Notes: generated from the sequence alone by a model not told the origin. DNA of 64,000 nt from Peptacetobacter sp900550335 (GCF_047528295.1 NZ_CP180001.1:124001-188000), one strand, 5' to 3'; counted from the first letter of the stretch, positions 36,307-45,210 are shown. Program-made: numbers and translations.

Positions 36307-37170
36307 TTAACCAAGCATAGAGTCTCTATGTTTTTTAATTACTCTATATCCATTTTTGTAAAGCTCATCATATAGCATGTTGGCTATAGTAACAGATCTA
36401 TGTCTTCCTCCAGTACATCCCACACCTATTACTAAGTGCTGTTTTCCCTCTTCTATATACTGAGGTATTAGGAATCCTATAAAATCAAATAATTTTTCTA
36501 CAAATTCTTCACTTACTTTTGAATTCATAACATACTCTCTAACTTCTTTAAAGTCTCCAGTTTTCGGTCTTAGACTTTCATCATAATATGGATTTGGTAA
36601 GAATCTTACATCAAATACAAGGTCTGCATCCTTAGGTATTCCATATTTAAATCCAAATGAAACTACAGATATAGTCATATTAGGAGTATCTTCTTCCAAT
36701 CCATCTTTGTATATCTTAGAAATTTCTTCTTTTAAATCCTTTGGCTTCATATTTGAAGTATCTAATATACAAGTTGCATATTTTTTAAACGGCTCCATTA
36801 TCTGTCTTTCTATTTTTATACCTTCTGGAATCTGCATATTTTTTGATAGTGGATGATTTCTTCTAGTCATCTTATATCTTTTTAAAAGTACATCATCGTC
36901 GCAATCAAGGTAAAGTACTTCGAATTTATAATTTGCTTTTTCAAGGCAATCAAGACTTTCATGAAGTGCCTCAAAAAATCTTCTACCTCTTATGTCTACT
37001 CCTAGTGCTACCTTCTCTATATTAGAGTTTCCCTGGAAGCATATTTCCGCAAATTTTGTTATTAATGTAGGTGGCATATTATCTACACAATAAAATCCCA
37101 TATCCTCTAATGCTTTCATTGTTTCACTTTTTCCAGAGCCTGATAACCCTGTAACTATAACAAACTTCAT
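36307..37170 (-). CDS. rapZ: RapZ/YvcJ-type nucleotide-binding protein
   Basis: 287 residues. Walker A GLSGSGKS (8-15) opens a kinase-like N-terminal domain; the conserved VDIRGRRFFEALHESL and YLDCDDDVLLKRYKMTRRNHPL segments follow. The C-terminal domain carries GVGCTGGRHRSVTIA. Homologues bind GlmS-regulating small RNAs in E. coli and UDP-GlcNAc-linked ligands; in Bacillus YvcJ hydrolyses GTP. Start preceded by AAGGGGG. Located between the PHP gene (13 bp) and yvcK, its usual partner. Confidence 0.95.
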   Translation of the reverse strand: MKFVIVTGLSGSGKSETMKALEDMGFYCVDNMPPTLITKFAEICFQGNSNIEKVALGVDIRGRRFFEALHESLDCLEKANYKFEVLYLDCDDDVLLKRYKMTRRNHPLSKNMQIPEGIKIERQIMEPFKKYATCILDTSNMKPKDLKEEISKIYKDGLEEDTPNMTISVVSFGFKYGIPKDADLVFDVRFLPNPYYDESLRPKTGDFKEVREYVMNSKVSEEFVEKLFDFIGFLIPQYIEEGKQHLVIGVGCTGGRHRSVTIANMLYDELYKNGYRVIKKHRDSMLG

Positions 37171-37183
37171 GTAATTTGCCCCC

Positions 37184-37921
37184 TTATTCTATTATATTTT
37201 CTACTCTCTTAATATCTATGCCAGATTTTTTGACTGTTTCAAGTCCTAAAGAAAAATTGCCTACCATAAATGGCTTATGTGCGTCTGAACCAATCATCAA
37301 TCTATTATTGTATTTTTCTATTTGCTTTAGCTGTTCTACATTTAAATGTGCATGAGAACTGTTTATCTCTAGTATTATATTTCTCTTTTTTGCCTCTTCA
37401 GCAATCTCCTCAATATACACATCCCCTTTATCTCCAGGGTGAGTAATCATAAATATATCATTATTTTTCATTGCATTTACAACCGCATCTGTGTTATATC
37501 TCTTAGATTTTTTAGTTCTTAAAAAATAGTTGTCTGCATGGTTTAACAACCCTCTAAAAGATGTTGGCTCAGATGCAAAATGATAACCTGCAAGAACGTA
37601 GTCCAACTGTTTTCTTATCTTATCATCCATATCTATAGTTCCCTTATTGTCCAGAATATTACACTCTATCCCTAGAAGTATCTCGATTTCCTTGTATTTT
37701 TCATTTAATCTATCTACTTCTTCTCTCATTCTAAATATACTATCTCTGTCCAACCCATATAGTAAATGTCTATATCCATGGTCTGATATTCCAATTGTTT
37801 TAAGGCCTTTTTTTATAGCTTCTTGTACATTTTCTTCTATAGTACCTATAGCATGTTTTCTCTTACCATTTTTACCATTACTAAAAATAGTATGTGTATG
37901 GTAATCTGCTATAATTTTCAT
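37184..37921 (-). CDS. PHP-domain phosphoesterase
   Basis: 245 residues. The PHP motif I DYHTHTIFSNGK (5-16) supplies metal-binding His residues; ISDHGYRH (about 45-52), ECN (near 86), THPGD (about 159-163) and IGSDAHKP (about 216-223) are motifs II-IV. A small trinuclear-metal phosphatase similar to the YcdX group is expected. It lies in the murB-rapZ interval, where PHP genes are frequent in Clostridia. The substrate is unknown. Confidence 0.9.
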   Translation of the reverse strand: MKIIADYHTHTIFSNGKNGKRKHAIGTIEENVQEAIKKGLKTIGISDHGYRHLLYGLDRDSIFRMREEVDRLNEKYKEIEILLGIECNILDNKGTIDMDDKIRKQLDYVLAGYHFASEPTSFRGLLNHADNYFLRTKKSKRYNTDAVVNAMKNNDIFMITHPGDKGDVYIEEIAEEAKKRNIILEINSSHAHLNVEQLKQIEKYNNRLMIGSDAHKPFMVGNFSLGLETVKKSGIDIKRVENIIE

Positions 37922-37976
37922 ATTATATCATCTCCAGTCTTTTTATTGGCTTACGTATACACTACTTACCTTCAGA

Positions 37977-38909
37977 CTATTCTTCCTCTTTAACTGGATC
38001 CTCGCCAACTATTTTTACCTCTTCTTCAAGCATAACACCGAATTTTGCATTTACAGTGGATTTAACAGCAAACATTAAGTCTAATAATTCTTTTGCTGTT
38101 GCATTTCCTCTATTTATAACAAATCCTGAATGCTTTTCAGATACCTGAGCATCGCCTATTGATAATCCTTTAAGCCCACTATCCTGTATTAATTTGCCCG
38201 CAAAATATCCTTCAGGTCTTTTAAATGTACTTCCTGCGCTCGCAAAATTAAGAGGCTGTTTAGAAGTTCTTCTATCTCTTAAATCGTCCATTGTAGCTTT
38301 TATATCGTCGTAATTACCTTTTTCTAACTCTACTACTGCAGAAAGTGCTACATAACCTTTTTCCACTATTGTGCTTCTTCTATATCCAAAATGCATTTCT
38401 TCATTAGATAACTCTAATATATTTCCATCTTTATCCATAACTTTTACAGTTTTTACTATATCTTTAATTTCTCCACCGTATGCACCTGCATTCATCGCTA
38501 ATGCACCACCAAATGTTCCTGGTATTCCAGATGCAAATTCAAACCCTTTAAGTTCTTCTCTAAGAGCTGCATTTCCTATTCTAGATAGTAGTGCACCTGC
38601 TTTTATTTCTATTTTATTTCCATCTATTTTAAAATCACTGAAATTATCTGATAGTTCTACAACTACTCCTCTTATTCCTCCATCTCTTACTAAAAGATTT
38701 GAACCATTTCCTATTATAAGGTATGGAATTTCTTCACTTTTTATATATAAAAGAATTTCTTTTAACTGTTCTTCATTTATAGGTCTAACTAAAATATCTG
38801 CTGGACCGCCAACTCTAAAAGATACATGTTTTTTCATAGGTTCGTCCATCATTATATTTTCTTTTCCAACTATATCTAAAAGTTCATTATATACTTTATT
38901 TTTATTCAC
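37977..38909 (-). CDS. murB: UDP-N-acetylenolpyruvoylglucosamine reductase
   Basis: 310 residues, type II MurB. It reduces enolpyruvyl-UDP-GlcNAc to UDP-MurNAc with NADPH and FAD in peptidoglycan synthesis. FAD-binding segments are GNGSNLLVRDGGIRG and FASGIPGTFGGALAMNAGAYGGE in parts; Ser in ASAGSTFKRP is the proton donor, and NRGNATAKELL follows. The acidic end EEVKIVGEDPVKEEE is slightly extended. The start is GTG at 38909, with GAGGAGG eight bases upstream. First gene of the murB-PHP-rapZ-yvcK-nudix-whiA run. Confidence 0.96.
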   Translation of the reverse strand: MNKNKVYNELLDIVGKENIMMDEPMKKHVSFRVGGPADILVRPINEEQLKEILLYIKSEEIPYLIIGNGSNLLVRDGGIRGVVVELSDNFSDFKIDGNKIEIKAGALLSRIGNAALREELKGFEFASGIPGTFGGALAMNAGAYGGEIKDIVKTVKVMDKDGNILELSNEEMHFGYRRSTIVEKGYVALSAVVELEKGNYDDIKATMDDLRDRRTSKQPLNFASAGSTFKRPEGYFAGKLIQDSGLKGLSIGDAQVSEKHSGFVINRGNATAKELLDLMFAVKSTVNAKFGVMLEEEVKIVGEDPVKEEE

Positions 38910-39363
38910 TATACATTCCTCCTCTAATTATTTAATTTTTATATCTCAAATACAATCTGTTCTCTTTTTATTTATATATTCTAATTACTTTATACCCTTT
39001 ATATTTTCATTTATTTTGATTTATTATTTTCATCATTATATTTTTTCCATGTTTGGCAAAATTAGTGCATTATACACCCAATTATATATTAATATAATAA
39101 ATTAAATTTCTAAAAATAACAATATCTAAGCAAAATAAATTCCTTCTATATAATGTAGGTATAAATTCTTTTCTTTTGGTATTTGATTTTTTAATGAAAA
39201 AGTCAATATTTTTGAAATTTCTATTGTACAATATCGTACTTGTGTGTTTTAATAGTCATAAAAGCATTTTATGGAAAGCTTAAAATGCCACTAATTTAGA
39301 AAATTAATTCTTTTCATTTCAATTTAAATTACGATTAAAATTTTTAAGAGGGGAGATCTTTTT
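38910..39363. other. Divergent intergenic region murB/cls
   Basis: No credible gene. AT-rich throughout. A -10-like TATAAT at about 39152 (+) lacks a good -35. A small hairpin GCATTTT (39264-39270)/AAAATGC (39282-39288) would lie in the cls leader. The ribosome site of cls, AGGGGAG, is at about 39350-39356. Nothing else stands out. Confidence 0.6.
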
Positions 39364-40821
39364 TTGGAAAATTTACCATTATCATTATATGAGATTATAC
39401 TTACAACAGTTTATCTCATAAACTTTATTCTTGTTATAGACCTTATATTTAGAGGAAAGAGAAATATCGACAATACTCTTACTTGGATAGTTATACTAGT
39501 CCTTGTTCCTCCACTTGGGTTCATACTATATGCGATGTTTGGTAGAAGTATTGCAAAAAACAATATGTTCAGTGTTAAGGAAAAAGAGGATAGAGTTATA
39601 AAAAATAAAATACTAGAATCTTATGTAGAAATTGAGTCTAATTTAGACCCATACTTAGATGAAAATAAAGATATTATCTACACACTTGCGAATTCAAACA
39701 ATGCCCACTTTACAGCGGACAACGATGTAGATATTTATCCAGAATCAAATATGTTCTTCAATTCACTTCTTGAAGAGCTAAAAAAAGCTGAAGAATACAT
39801 AAATATACAGTTCTATATATTTAAAGATGATAGAATAGGAAAAGAAATAATAGAAATACTTAAAGAGAAGGCTCAGTCTGGTGTAGAAGTTAGACTTCTA
39901 TACGATGCTGTTGGAGGTAGAAACCTTAGCAAAAAGGCTGTAAAGGAAATGAAGGAAGCTGGCGTTCAGGTTGCTAATTTCTTCCCTTCATTCTTAAATA
40001 TAATAAACTTCAACATAAACTTTAGAAACCACAGAAAAATCGTTGTTATAGATGGTAAAGTTGGATTTGTTGGAGGATTTAATGTAGGTGACGAATATCT
40101 AGGAAGAGATCCTAAATTTGGAGAATGGAGAGATACTCATATCAAACTTACTGGTAGTTGTGTAATCGACTTAAGTATGAGATTCCTTCTTGATTGGAGA
40201 TACACTACTAAAGAAAACCTAGATTTAGCTAAGTACTTTACTAAAAAGAGAGAAAAATCAAATGGAAATGTTGGAATCCAGATTGTTTCAAGTGGTCCCG
40301 ATATAACTGAACTTGATGAAATAAAATACGGATATATGAAGATGATTCAAAAAGCTAGAGATTACGTATATATTCAGAGTCCATACTTAATACTAGACAA
40401 AACTTTAATGGAAACACTAAAAGTTGCATGTCTATCTGGTGTAGATGTAAGAATCATGATACCTTCAAAACCTGACCATCCATTCGTATACTGGGCATCA
40501 TACTCTTATGCAGGAGAACTTCTAGACTATGGTGCAAAAATATACACTTATGGAGAGGATGCATTCTTACATGCTAAAACAATAGTTTACGATGATTCAG
40601 TTGCATCTATAGGAACTGCAAACATGGATATAAGAAGCTTCGAACTTAACTTTGAAGTAAACGCATTTATCTATTCTGAAGAAAAAGCAAGAGAACAGAG
40701 AATGATATTTGAAAGAGATATTAAAAATTCTAGAGAAATAACAAAAGAAATATACGAAAGTAGATCTACATACATAAAAATGAAAGAATCTATATCTAGA
40801 TTACTTTCACCAGTTTTATAG
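39364..40821 (+). CDS. cls: Cardiolipin synthase (two HKD motifs)
   Basis: 485 residues, starting at TTG behind AGGGGAG. Two N-terminal membrane spans (about 5-25 and 38-57) precede two phospholipase-D domains. HKD motif 1 is HRKIVVIDGKVGFVGGFN near 222-239, and motif 2 is HAKTIVYDDSVASIGTAN near 401-418; both have His, Lys and Asp. It condenses two phosphatidylglycerol molecules into cardiolipin in the membrane. It is the only plus-strand gene between 29.4 and 64 kb and ends in the unusual inverted hairpin region. Confidence 0.96.
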   Translation: MENLPLSLYEIILTTVYLINFILVIDLIFRGKRNIDNTLTWIVILVLVPPLGFILYAMFGRSIAKNNMFSVKEKEDRVIKNKILESYVEIESNLDPYLDENKDIIYTLANSNNAHFTADNDVDIYPESNMFFNSLLEELKKAEEYINIQFYIFKDDRIGKEIIEILKEKAQSGVEVRLLYDAVGGRNLSKKAVKEMKEAGVQVANFFPSFLNIINFNINFRNHRKIVVIDGKVGFVGGFNVGDEYLGRDPKFGEWRDTHIKLTGSCVIDLSMRFLLDWRYTTKENLDLAKYFTKKREKSNGNVGIQIVSSGPDITELDEIKYGYMKMIQKARDYVYIQSPYLILDKTLMETLKVACLSGVDVRIMIPSKPDHPFVYWASYSYAGELLDYGAKIYTYGEDAFLHAKTIVYDDSVASIGTANMDIRSFELNFEVNAFIYSEEKAREQRMIFERDIKNSREITKEIYESRSTYIKMKESISRLLSPVL

Positions 40822-40825
40822 AACA

Positions 40826-40901
40826 GGAAATAAAAAACATCTATTTTGGCTCCAGGCGGTCAAGCCGCATTGTCGCTACAAATAGATGTTTTTTTATTTC
40901 C
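40826..40901 (-). repeat. Hairpin element copy 1 with conserved internal motif
   Basis: Outer arms GGAAATAAAAAACATCTATT and complement (40826-40846, 40880-40901). Read on the minus strand the head is GC, GACAAT (40874-40869), a stem GCGG/CCGC around CTTGA (40864-40860), CTGGA (40855-40851), GC. Copy 2 has the same head in the opposite orientation. T-tracts of 7 (+) and 6 (-) within the arms make it a bidirectional terminator for cls and for the minus-strand RNA. Confidence 0.75.
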
Positions 40902-41084
40902 TCAGTTTTAATACTGGTGAATAGTAATCAAAGCTCACCGCACCGGCTCATCAAAGATTATAAAATAATAGAATAAAGTAATATTTTTATCTCTTTTATC
41001 TCATGTAACCTATTCACCCTCTTAGTAGCAAGCTGAGGAATTTACTGAAAAAATTATTTATCATCTCCTTCAGCTACGGTTAAT
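40826..41084 (-). ncRNA. Candidate structured non-coding RNA between cls and hprK
   Basis: No ORF in either strand. On the minus strand a promoter-like TAGACA-17-TACAAT starts the unit and the hairpin at 40826-40901 with T6 ends it, giving about 260 nt. Long-range pairing: GGTGAATAG (40916-40924) with CTATTCACC (41010-41018), TACT with AGTA beside it, and CCTCAG (40900-40905) with CTGAGG (41033-41038). The latter arm can instead pair with CTTCAG near 41069 in a 5' hairpin closed by GTAGC/GCTAC. A GC-rich block (CTCACCGCACCGGCTCA, 40935-40951) stands out in AT-rich DNA. It may belong to a known class such as raiA-type or 6S RNA, which I cannot check. Confidence 0.5.
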
Positions 41085-41090
41085 AGTTTT

Positions 41091-41119
41091 ATTGTATAAA
41101 GAGGGGGTTATACTGTCTA
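41091..41119 (-). promoter_or_regulatory. Minus-strand promoter candidate overlapping hairpin copy 2
   Basis: TAGACA (41119-41114), a 17-bp spacer and TACAAT (41096-41091), one mismatch each from consensus. The -35 lies within the left arm of hairpin copy 2, so a formed terminator and the promoter share DNA. Confidence 0.4.
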
Positions 41120-41178
41120 TTTACAGCGACAATGCAACTTGATTGCCTGGAGCGTAAATAGACAGTATCTCCCTCTTT
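41098..41178 (+). repeat. Hairpin element copy 2 with conserved internal motif
   Basis: Arms AAAGAGGG/CCCTCTTT and TACTGTCTATTTAC (41111-41124)/GTAAATAGACAGTA (41154-41167). The head is GC, GACAAT (41128-41133), stem GCAA/TTGC around CTTGA (41138-41142), CTGGA (41147-41151), GC. It ends in T5 on the plus strand. Compared with copy 1, loop and internal-loop bases are identical while both outer and inner stems changed with pairing kept. Confidence 0.75.
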
Positions 41179-41189
41179 TTCAATATAAT

Positions 41190-42119
41190 CTATCTATCGC
41201 TCTGAAGTAGCTGATTTAATTTTTTAGTAAATTCTTCAGCTGCATCATATCCCATACCTCGCTGTCTATAGTTCATAGCAGCAACTTCTAGTATCATAGA
41301 TGTGTTTCTTCCTGGTTTTACAGGTACAGTCATTTTTTCTATCTGCACACCCATTATATTTTCGTATTCTCTATCTAACCCAAGTCTATCATAGTACTTG
41401 TTCTTATCCCATGATTCAAGGTATATTACAAGACCTATTTCATGTCTTGTTTTTACTGCTCTAACACCGTAAAGTGTTTTTACATCCAATATACCTATTC
41501 CTCTTATTTCCATAAAATGTCTTAATAGCTCTGGAGCCTGACCTATTAGTTTATTTTCATCTGTCTTTCTTATTTCAACAGCATCATCAGCTACAAGCCT
41601 ATGACCCTTCTGAACCAATTCAAGGGCAGTTTCTGATTTACCTACACTACTTTCACCCTTGATAAGTACACCTACACCGTATATATCAACTAAAACACCA
41701 TGCACTGTTTCATATTTAGCCATTCTATTTTCAAGGTAATTTGATAATTTGTTTATCAATCTTGTAGTGTTTCTATTAGATTTTAAAACTATTATATCGT
41801 GTTTTTCGGCAATTTTTAAGAAATCCTCTTTTACTTCCATATCCCTAGAGATTATTACCGCCGGAATATCATAAGAGAATAATTTTTCTAATCTTTCTTT
41901 TCTAGTTTCATCATCTATTGTCGCAAAATATGCATACTCACTCTTCCCTATTATCTGTATTCTTTCTGATGAGAAATATTCAAAAAATCCAGCATACTGT
42001 AACCCTGGTCTATTTAGCTCTGGAGTTGTTACATAGTGATCTCTTCCATCATCTGGAAAATTCACCACTTCTAAATCCAAAGCATTTATAATATCCAATA
42101 TATTAACTTTGCTCTCCAT
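41190..42119 (-). CDS. hprK: HPr kinase/phosphorylase
   Basis: 309 residues. It phosphorylates HPr at Ser46, and reverses this, in response to glycolytic intermediates, controlling CcpA-dependent catabolite repression. The N-terminal domain (1-130) is followed by the catalytic domain with His140, Walker A GESSVGKS (155-162), the DDA motif (178-180) and the family signature MEIRGIGILDV (203-213). AAGGAG precedes the start. It lies downstream of uvrC (34 bp), as in related Clostridia. Confidence 0.97.
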   Translation of the reverse strand: MESKVNILDIINALDLEVVNFPDDGRDHYVTTPELNRPGLQYAGFFEYFSSERIQIIGKSEYAYFATIDDETRKERLEKLFSYDIPAVIISRDMEVKEDFLKIAEKHDIIVLKSNRNTTRLINKLSNYLENRMAKYETVHGVLVDIYGVGVLIKGESSVGKSETALELVQKGHRLVADDAVEIRKTDENKLIGQAPELLRHFMEIRGIGILDVKTLYGVRAVKTRHEIGLVIYLESWDKNKYYDRLGLDREYENIMGVQIEKMTVPVKPGRNTSMILEVAAMNYRQRGMGYDAAEEFTKKLNQLLQSDR

Positions 42120-42153
42120 ATTTTCACTCCTTTTTTATCATTATAATTTGATT

Positions 42154-43980
42154 CTAGTATAATCCTTGCTCCTTTTCTCTAAAGAAATCATATACTTTTT
42201 CAGCAACTGTAGAGTTCATAGTTTCTGTGTCTTCAAGCTCTTCCAATGTCGCATTTTTTATACCTTCTAAAGTCTTGAATTTTGCAAGTAGAGCCTTTTT
42301 CCTCTTCTCTCCAACTCCTGGAATATTGTCTAACTCTGATTTTGTAAGCTTTTTATCCCTAAGACTTCTGTGATATGTTATCGCATAATTGTGGACTTCC
42401 TCCTGAATTCCAGCTACAAATCTGTACAGATTGCTAGTCTTTGACAATTCAATTTCTCTAGTTTCATTTATCAGCCCTTTGGTTCTGTGTTTATCATCTT
42501 TATACATTCCCCAAAGCGGAATATCTATTCCATATCTGTCAAATACTTTTCTGACAGCACCAACCTGACCTTTACCACCATCTAGTAAAATTAAATCTGG
42601 CAGATTTCCATGCTTTATCCTTCTTTCAAGTATCTCTGCCATAGAATCGTAATCATTTGGCCCAATTACAGTCTTGATTTTATATCTTCTATACTCTTTT
42701 TTATCTTTTTTACCATTTGTGTAAACTACCATAGACCCAATTGAGTCTACACCCTGTATATTAGAAATATCAAAAGACTCTATTCTTATAGGTAACTCTT
42801 CTAATTCTAGTAGATTTTTTAATTCCTCAAGTGCACCTATACTTTTTTCGTACTTTCTCTTATTCATATCTGAGAATTTTTCTAAGTACTCAAGTGCATT
42901 TTTTCTAACCATTTCAACTAAGCTCTTTTTTTCGCCTTTTTGAGGGACTCTTATAACAACTTTCTGCCCTTTCTTAGCAGTAAGTATGTCCTCTAAAATT
43001 CCCTGGTCTTCTATTTCATCCTCGATAATTATCTCTTTTGGAATGTATTCCTGCTCCATATAGAACTGCTTAGCAAATGAACCAAGGATTGATTCTCTGC
43101 TGCTATCCATAACTCCTTCTAATATGAAGTGTTCTCTTCCTACAATTTTACCATTTCTTACAAAGAAAATCTGAACACATGCTTCGTTATTTGCCCTAGC
43201 CATAGCGATAATATCTTGATTTAAGTCTAGTGTATTCGTGTCTATCTTCTGCTTTTGAACCATCTCTTCTAAACTTTTTATCTTATCTCTGTAAACTGCA
43301 GCCTCTTCAAATCTAAAGTCAGCTGCACATTTTTGCATTTTTTCAGTAAGAATTTCTACAAGCTTCTCTTCTTTTCCAGAAAGACACATAATAACTTCGT
43401 CTATCATCTGTCTGTACTCTTCCTTTGAAACTTTGCCAGTACAAGGCCCCATACATTTCTTTATATGATAATTTAAACATGGTCTCATTTTATTCTTTAT
43501 AGCTCTGTCTATATCTATTTTACACGTTCTTATAGGATATGTATCCCTGATTACCTCAAGAGTGTCGTTTACAGCTGTTATATTTGTGTATGGCCCAAAG
43601 TATTTAGCCTTATCCTTAGCCACTTTTCTAACTTTTATGACTCTAGGAAAATCCTCATTTGTAGTAACTTTTATATATGGATATGTCTTATCATCTCTAA
43701 GTAGCACATTGTACTTTGGTTTATATCTTTTTATCAAGTTACACTCTAATATCAGTGCCTCTGTTTCTGAATCGGTTATTATATATTCAAAACTTCTGAT
43801 ATTTTTTACCATTGATTTTACTTTTGATGAATGATTTTTAGACGATTGGAAATACTGTCTAACTCTGTTCTTAAGCACAACAGCTTTTCCAACGTATATT
43901 ACATTATCAAAAGCATCCTTCATTATATAAACTCCAGGTTGTTCTGGAAGTTGTTTTAAATGTTCCTGTATATCAAACAA
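42154..43980 (-). CDS. uvrC: Excinuclease ABC subunit C
   Basis: 608 residues from the TTG at 43980, chosen because TGGAGGA lies seven bases upstream; the ATG at 44004 precedes that site. N-terminal GIY-YIG nuclease (PGVYIMKDAFDNVIYVGKA), a cysteine-containing zone (CLNYHIKKCMGPCTGK), UVR motif (FEEAAVYRDKI), RNase H-like nuclease with FDISN and DGGKGQ, and C-terminal helix-hairpin-helix (LDNIPGVGEKRKKALL). It makes both incisions in nucleotide excision repair. hprK follows, 34 bp on. Confidence 0.96.
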   Translation of the reverse strand: MFDIQEHLKQLPEQPGVYIMKDAFDNVIYVGKAVVLKNRVRQYFQSSKNHSSKVKSMVKNIRSFEYIITDSETEALILECNLIKRYKPKYNVLLRDDKTYPYIKVTTNEDFPRVIKVRKVAKDKAKYFGPYTNITAVNDTLEVIRDTYPIRTCKIDIDRAIKNKMRPCLNYHIKKCMGPCTGKVSKEEYRQMIDEVIMCLSGKEEKLVEILTEKMQKCAADFRFEEAAVYRDKIKSLEEMVQKQKIDTNTLDLNQDIIAMARANNEACVQIFFVRNGKIVGREHFILEGVMDSSRESILGSFAKQFYMEQEYIPKEIIIEDEIEDQGILEDILTAKKGQKVVIRVPQKGEKKSLVEMVRKNALEYLEKFSDMNKRKYEKSIGALEELKNLLELEELPIRIESFDISNIQGVDSIGSMVVYTNGKKDKKEYRRYKIKTVIGPNDYDSMAEILERRIKHGNLPDLILLDGGKGQVGAVRKVFDRYGIDIPLWGMYKDDKHRTKGLINETREIELSKTSNLYRFVAGIQEEVHNYAITYHRSLRDKKLTKSELDNIPGVGEKRKKALLAKFKTLEGIKNATLEELEDTETMNSTVAEKVYDFFREKEQGLY

Positions 43981-44066
43981 ATTATTTCCTCCATTAAACT
44001 TCAATTTTTATATGCTAATTTTATTTTAACATATAAATTTTATACCTAATTGAATACAGTTTTAAA

Positions 44067-45161
44067 CTATTTAATCTTCTTGTTGCTTCTATATTTATAC
44101 GCAATCCAATAATCAACCACTCTTGATAGACACTCTACAAGTATCTGTCTGTCTAAGTAGTTTTCTTCTATTGAATATTCTACTTCTTCATCTGTATGAA
44201 CCTCAGCATTTCCAAATGCCCTAATTATATGCATATATGCAGTAATTCTTGGAGATGCAAGCTCAGCTTTTCTCATATACTCAATTCTCTGGAATAAGTT
44301 TCTATTTCCAGCCTTATCCCCACCTATATCATATATGATAAACTCAAGCATTTTTCTCGCCAATACACAGAACTCGAACTGTCTTAACTCTCTGCTCTCA
44401 ATTCTTGCTTCAAATTCAATTAAAACATCACTTCTATCTCTTTTCTTGAATTTTCCAGAAGTAACATGTTCTCTGTAGTATTTCATCTTAGACCACATAT
44501 CGCAAAGAATTTCGTCGCATTGCTCATCGCTAAACACATTTTCCTGATCTACATCAGTTCTGTTTAGGATTTCGTTCATCTTCCGGTCAAATTTCATAAC
44601 CCTTTCTCTATCGTTATCGACTATGTATATCCCATCTAGGTTGTATGTCTTTTCCATAGCAAATCTACTCTGCTCTACAAGTATGCTTAGAATCTCATCG
44701 TCTGGTAAATTTTTCAAACAAGAACCCATAACAGGCATCGCTATATTCTCTATATTTATACCAATTCCATCTGCAAGATTTATCACAGCAAATAGATTTC
44801 TTATTCTTTCAGAAAAACATTCCGCAGTTATTGTTCTATCATCTAATTCTATGCAGGCAATTCTTTTAAATCCTACCTTTTCAACATCAAATTCCTTAGA
44901 CATCCAAACTCCAAGTGACTTATTTAAATCTAAAGCAGCATCTTCTTGTATTTCTTTCATAGACATTCCATATTTTTCCATGAAGCTTTTTTCAAACGCC
45001 TTCTGTGTAGAGCCTTCATGGTATTTATATGATGCAAGGACTAATAGGTCTATTGGGTAGTAAAATTCTGTAAGGTCTGCATAGTGTAGCTCGATAAATT
45101 TTATACCCGAAACTGTCCCAAACTCATTTCTGTTTAAATATACTTTTGTGTGCTTATTCAT
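44067..45161 (-). CDS. Macro-like plus DUF4145/HEPN-like fusion protein
   Basis: 364 residues, not a family that I can name with certainty. Residues about 15-195 look like a divergent macro domain: IDLLVLASYKYHEGS, then IAMPVMGSCLKNLPDDEIL (140-158), the strand-loop that holds ADP-ribose in macro folds, and the IYIVDND strand. Residues about 250-350 resemble DUF4145, with MLEFIIYDIGGDKAGNRNLF and IIRAFGNAEVH; Arg314 and His322 fit a HEPN-like R..H pair at longer than usual spacing. Such pairs occur in ribonucleases of defence or stress systems. No membrane segment. Single gene between uvrC and an ABC locus. Confidence 0.78.
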   Translation of the reverse strand: MNKHTKVYLNRNEFGTVSGIKFIELHYADLTEFYYPIDLLVLASYKYHEGSTQKAFEKSFMEKYGMSMKEIQEDAALDLNKSLGVWMSKEFDVEKVGFKRIACIELDDRTITAECFSERIRNLFAVINLADGIGINIENIAMPVMGSCLKNLPDDEILSILVEQSRFAMEKTYNLDGIYIVDNDRERVMKFDRKMNEILNRTDVDQENVFSDEQCDEILCDMWSKMKYYREHVTSGKFKKRDRSDVLIEFEARIESRELRQFEFCVLARKMLEFIIYDIGGDKAGNRNLFQRIEYMRKAELASPRITAYMHIIRAFGNAEVHTDEEVEYSIEENYLDRQILVECLSRVVDYWIAYKYRSNKKIK

Positions 45162-45178
45162 AGAAAAACCACCACCTT

Positions 45179-45210
45179 CAAAAAAAGCCTGAAAAAATAT
45201 TTTTCAGGCT
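45179..45210 (-). terminator. Terminator of the FtsX-type ABC operon
   Basis: AGCCTGAAAAA pairs with TTTTTCAGGCT (45186-45210). The minus strand follows with T7. It lies 50 bp past the permease stop. Confidence 0.87.

Noticed and set aside
41125..41153. Kink-turn in the conserved hairpin head
   Set aside because: GA steps flank the internal loop, but both strands carry extra bases (CAAU opposite CUG), which does not fit the standard 3-nt bulge.
40826..41178. Insertion sequence or CRISPR-related repeat
   Set aside because: No transposase or cas gene, no target-site duplication seen, and only two inverted copies; a non-autonomous element remains possible but unsupported.
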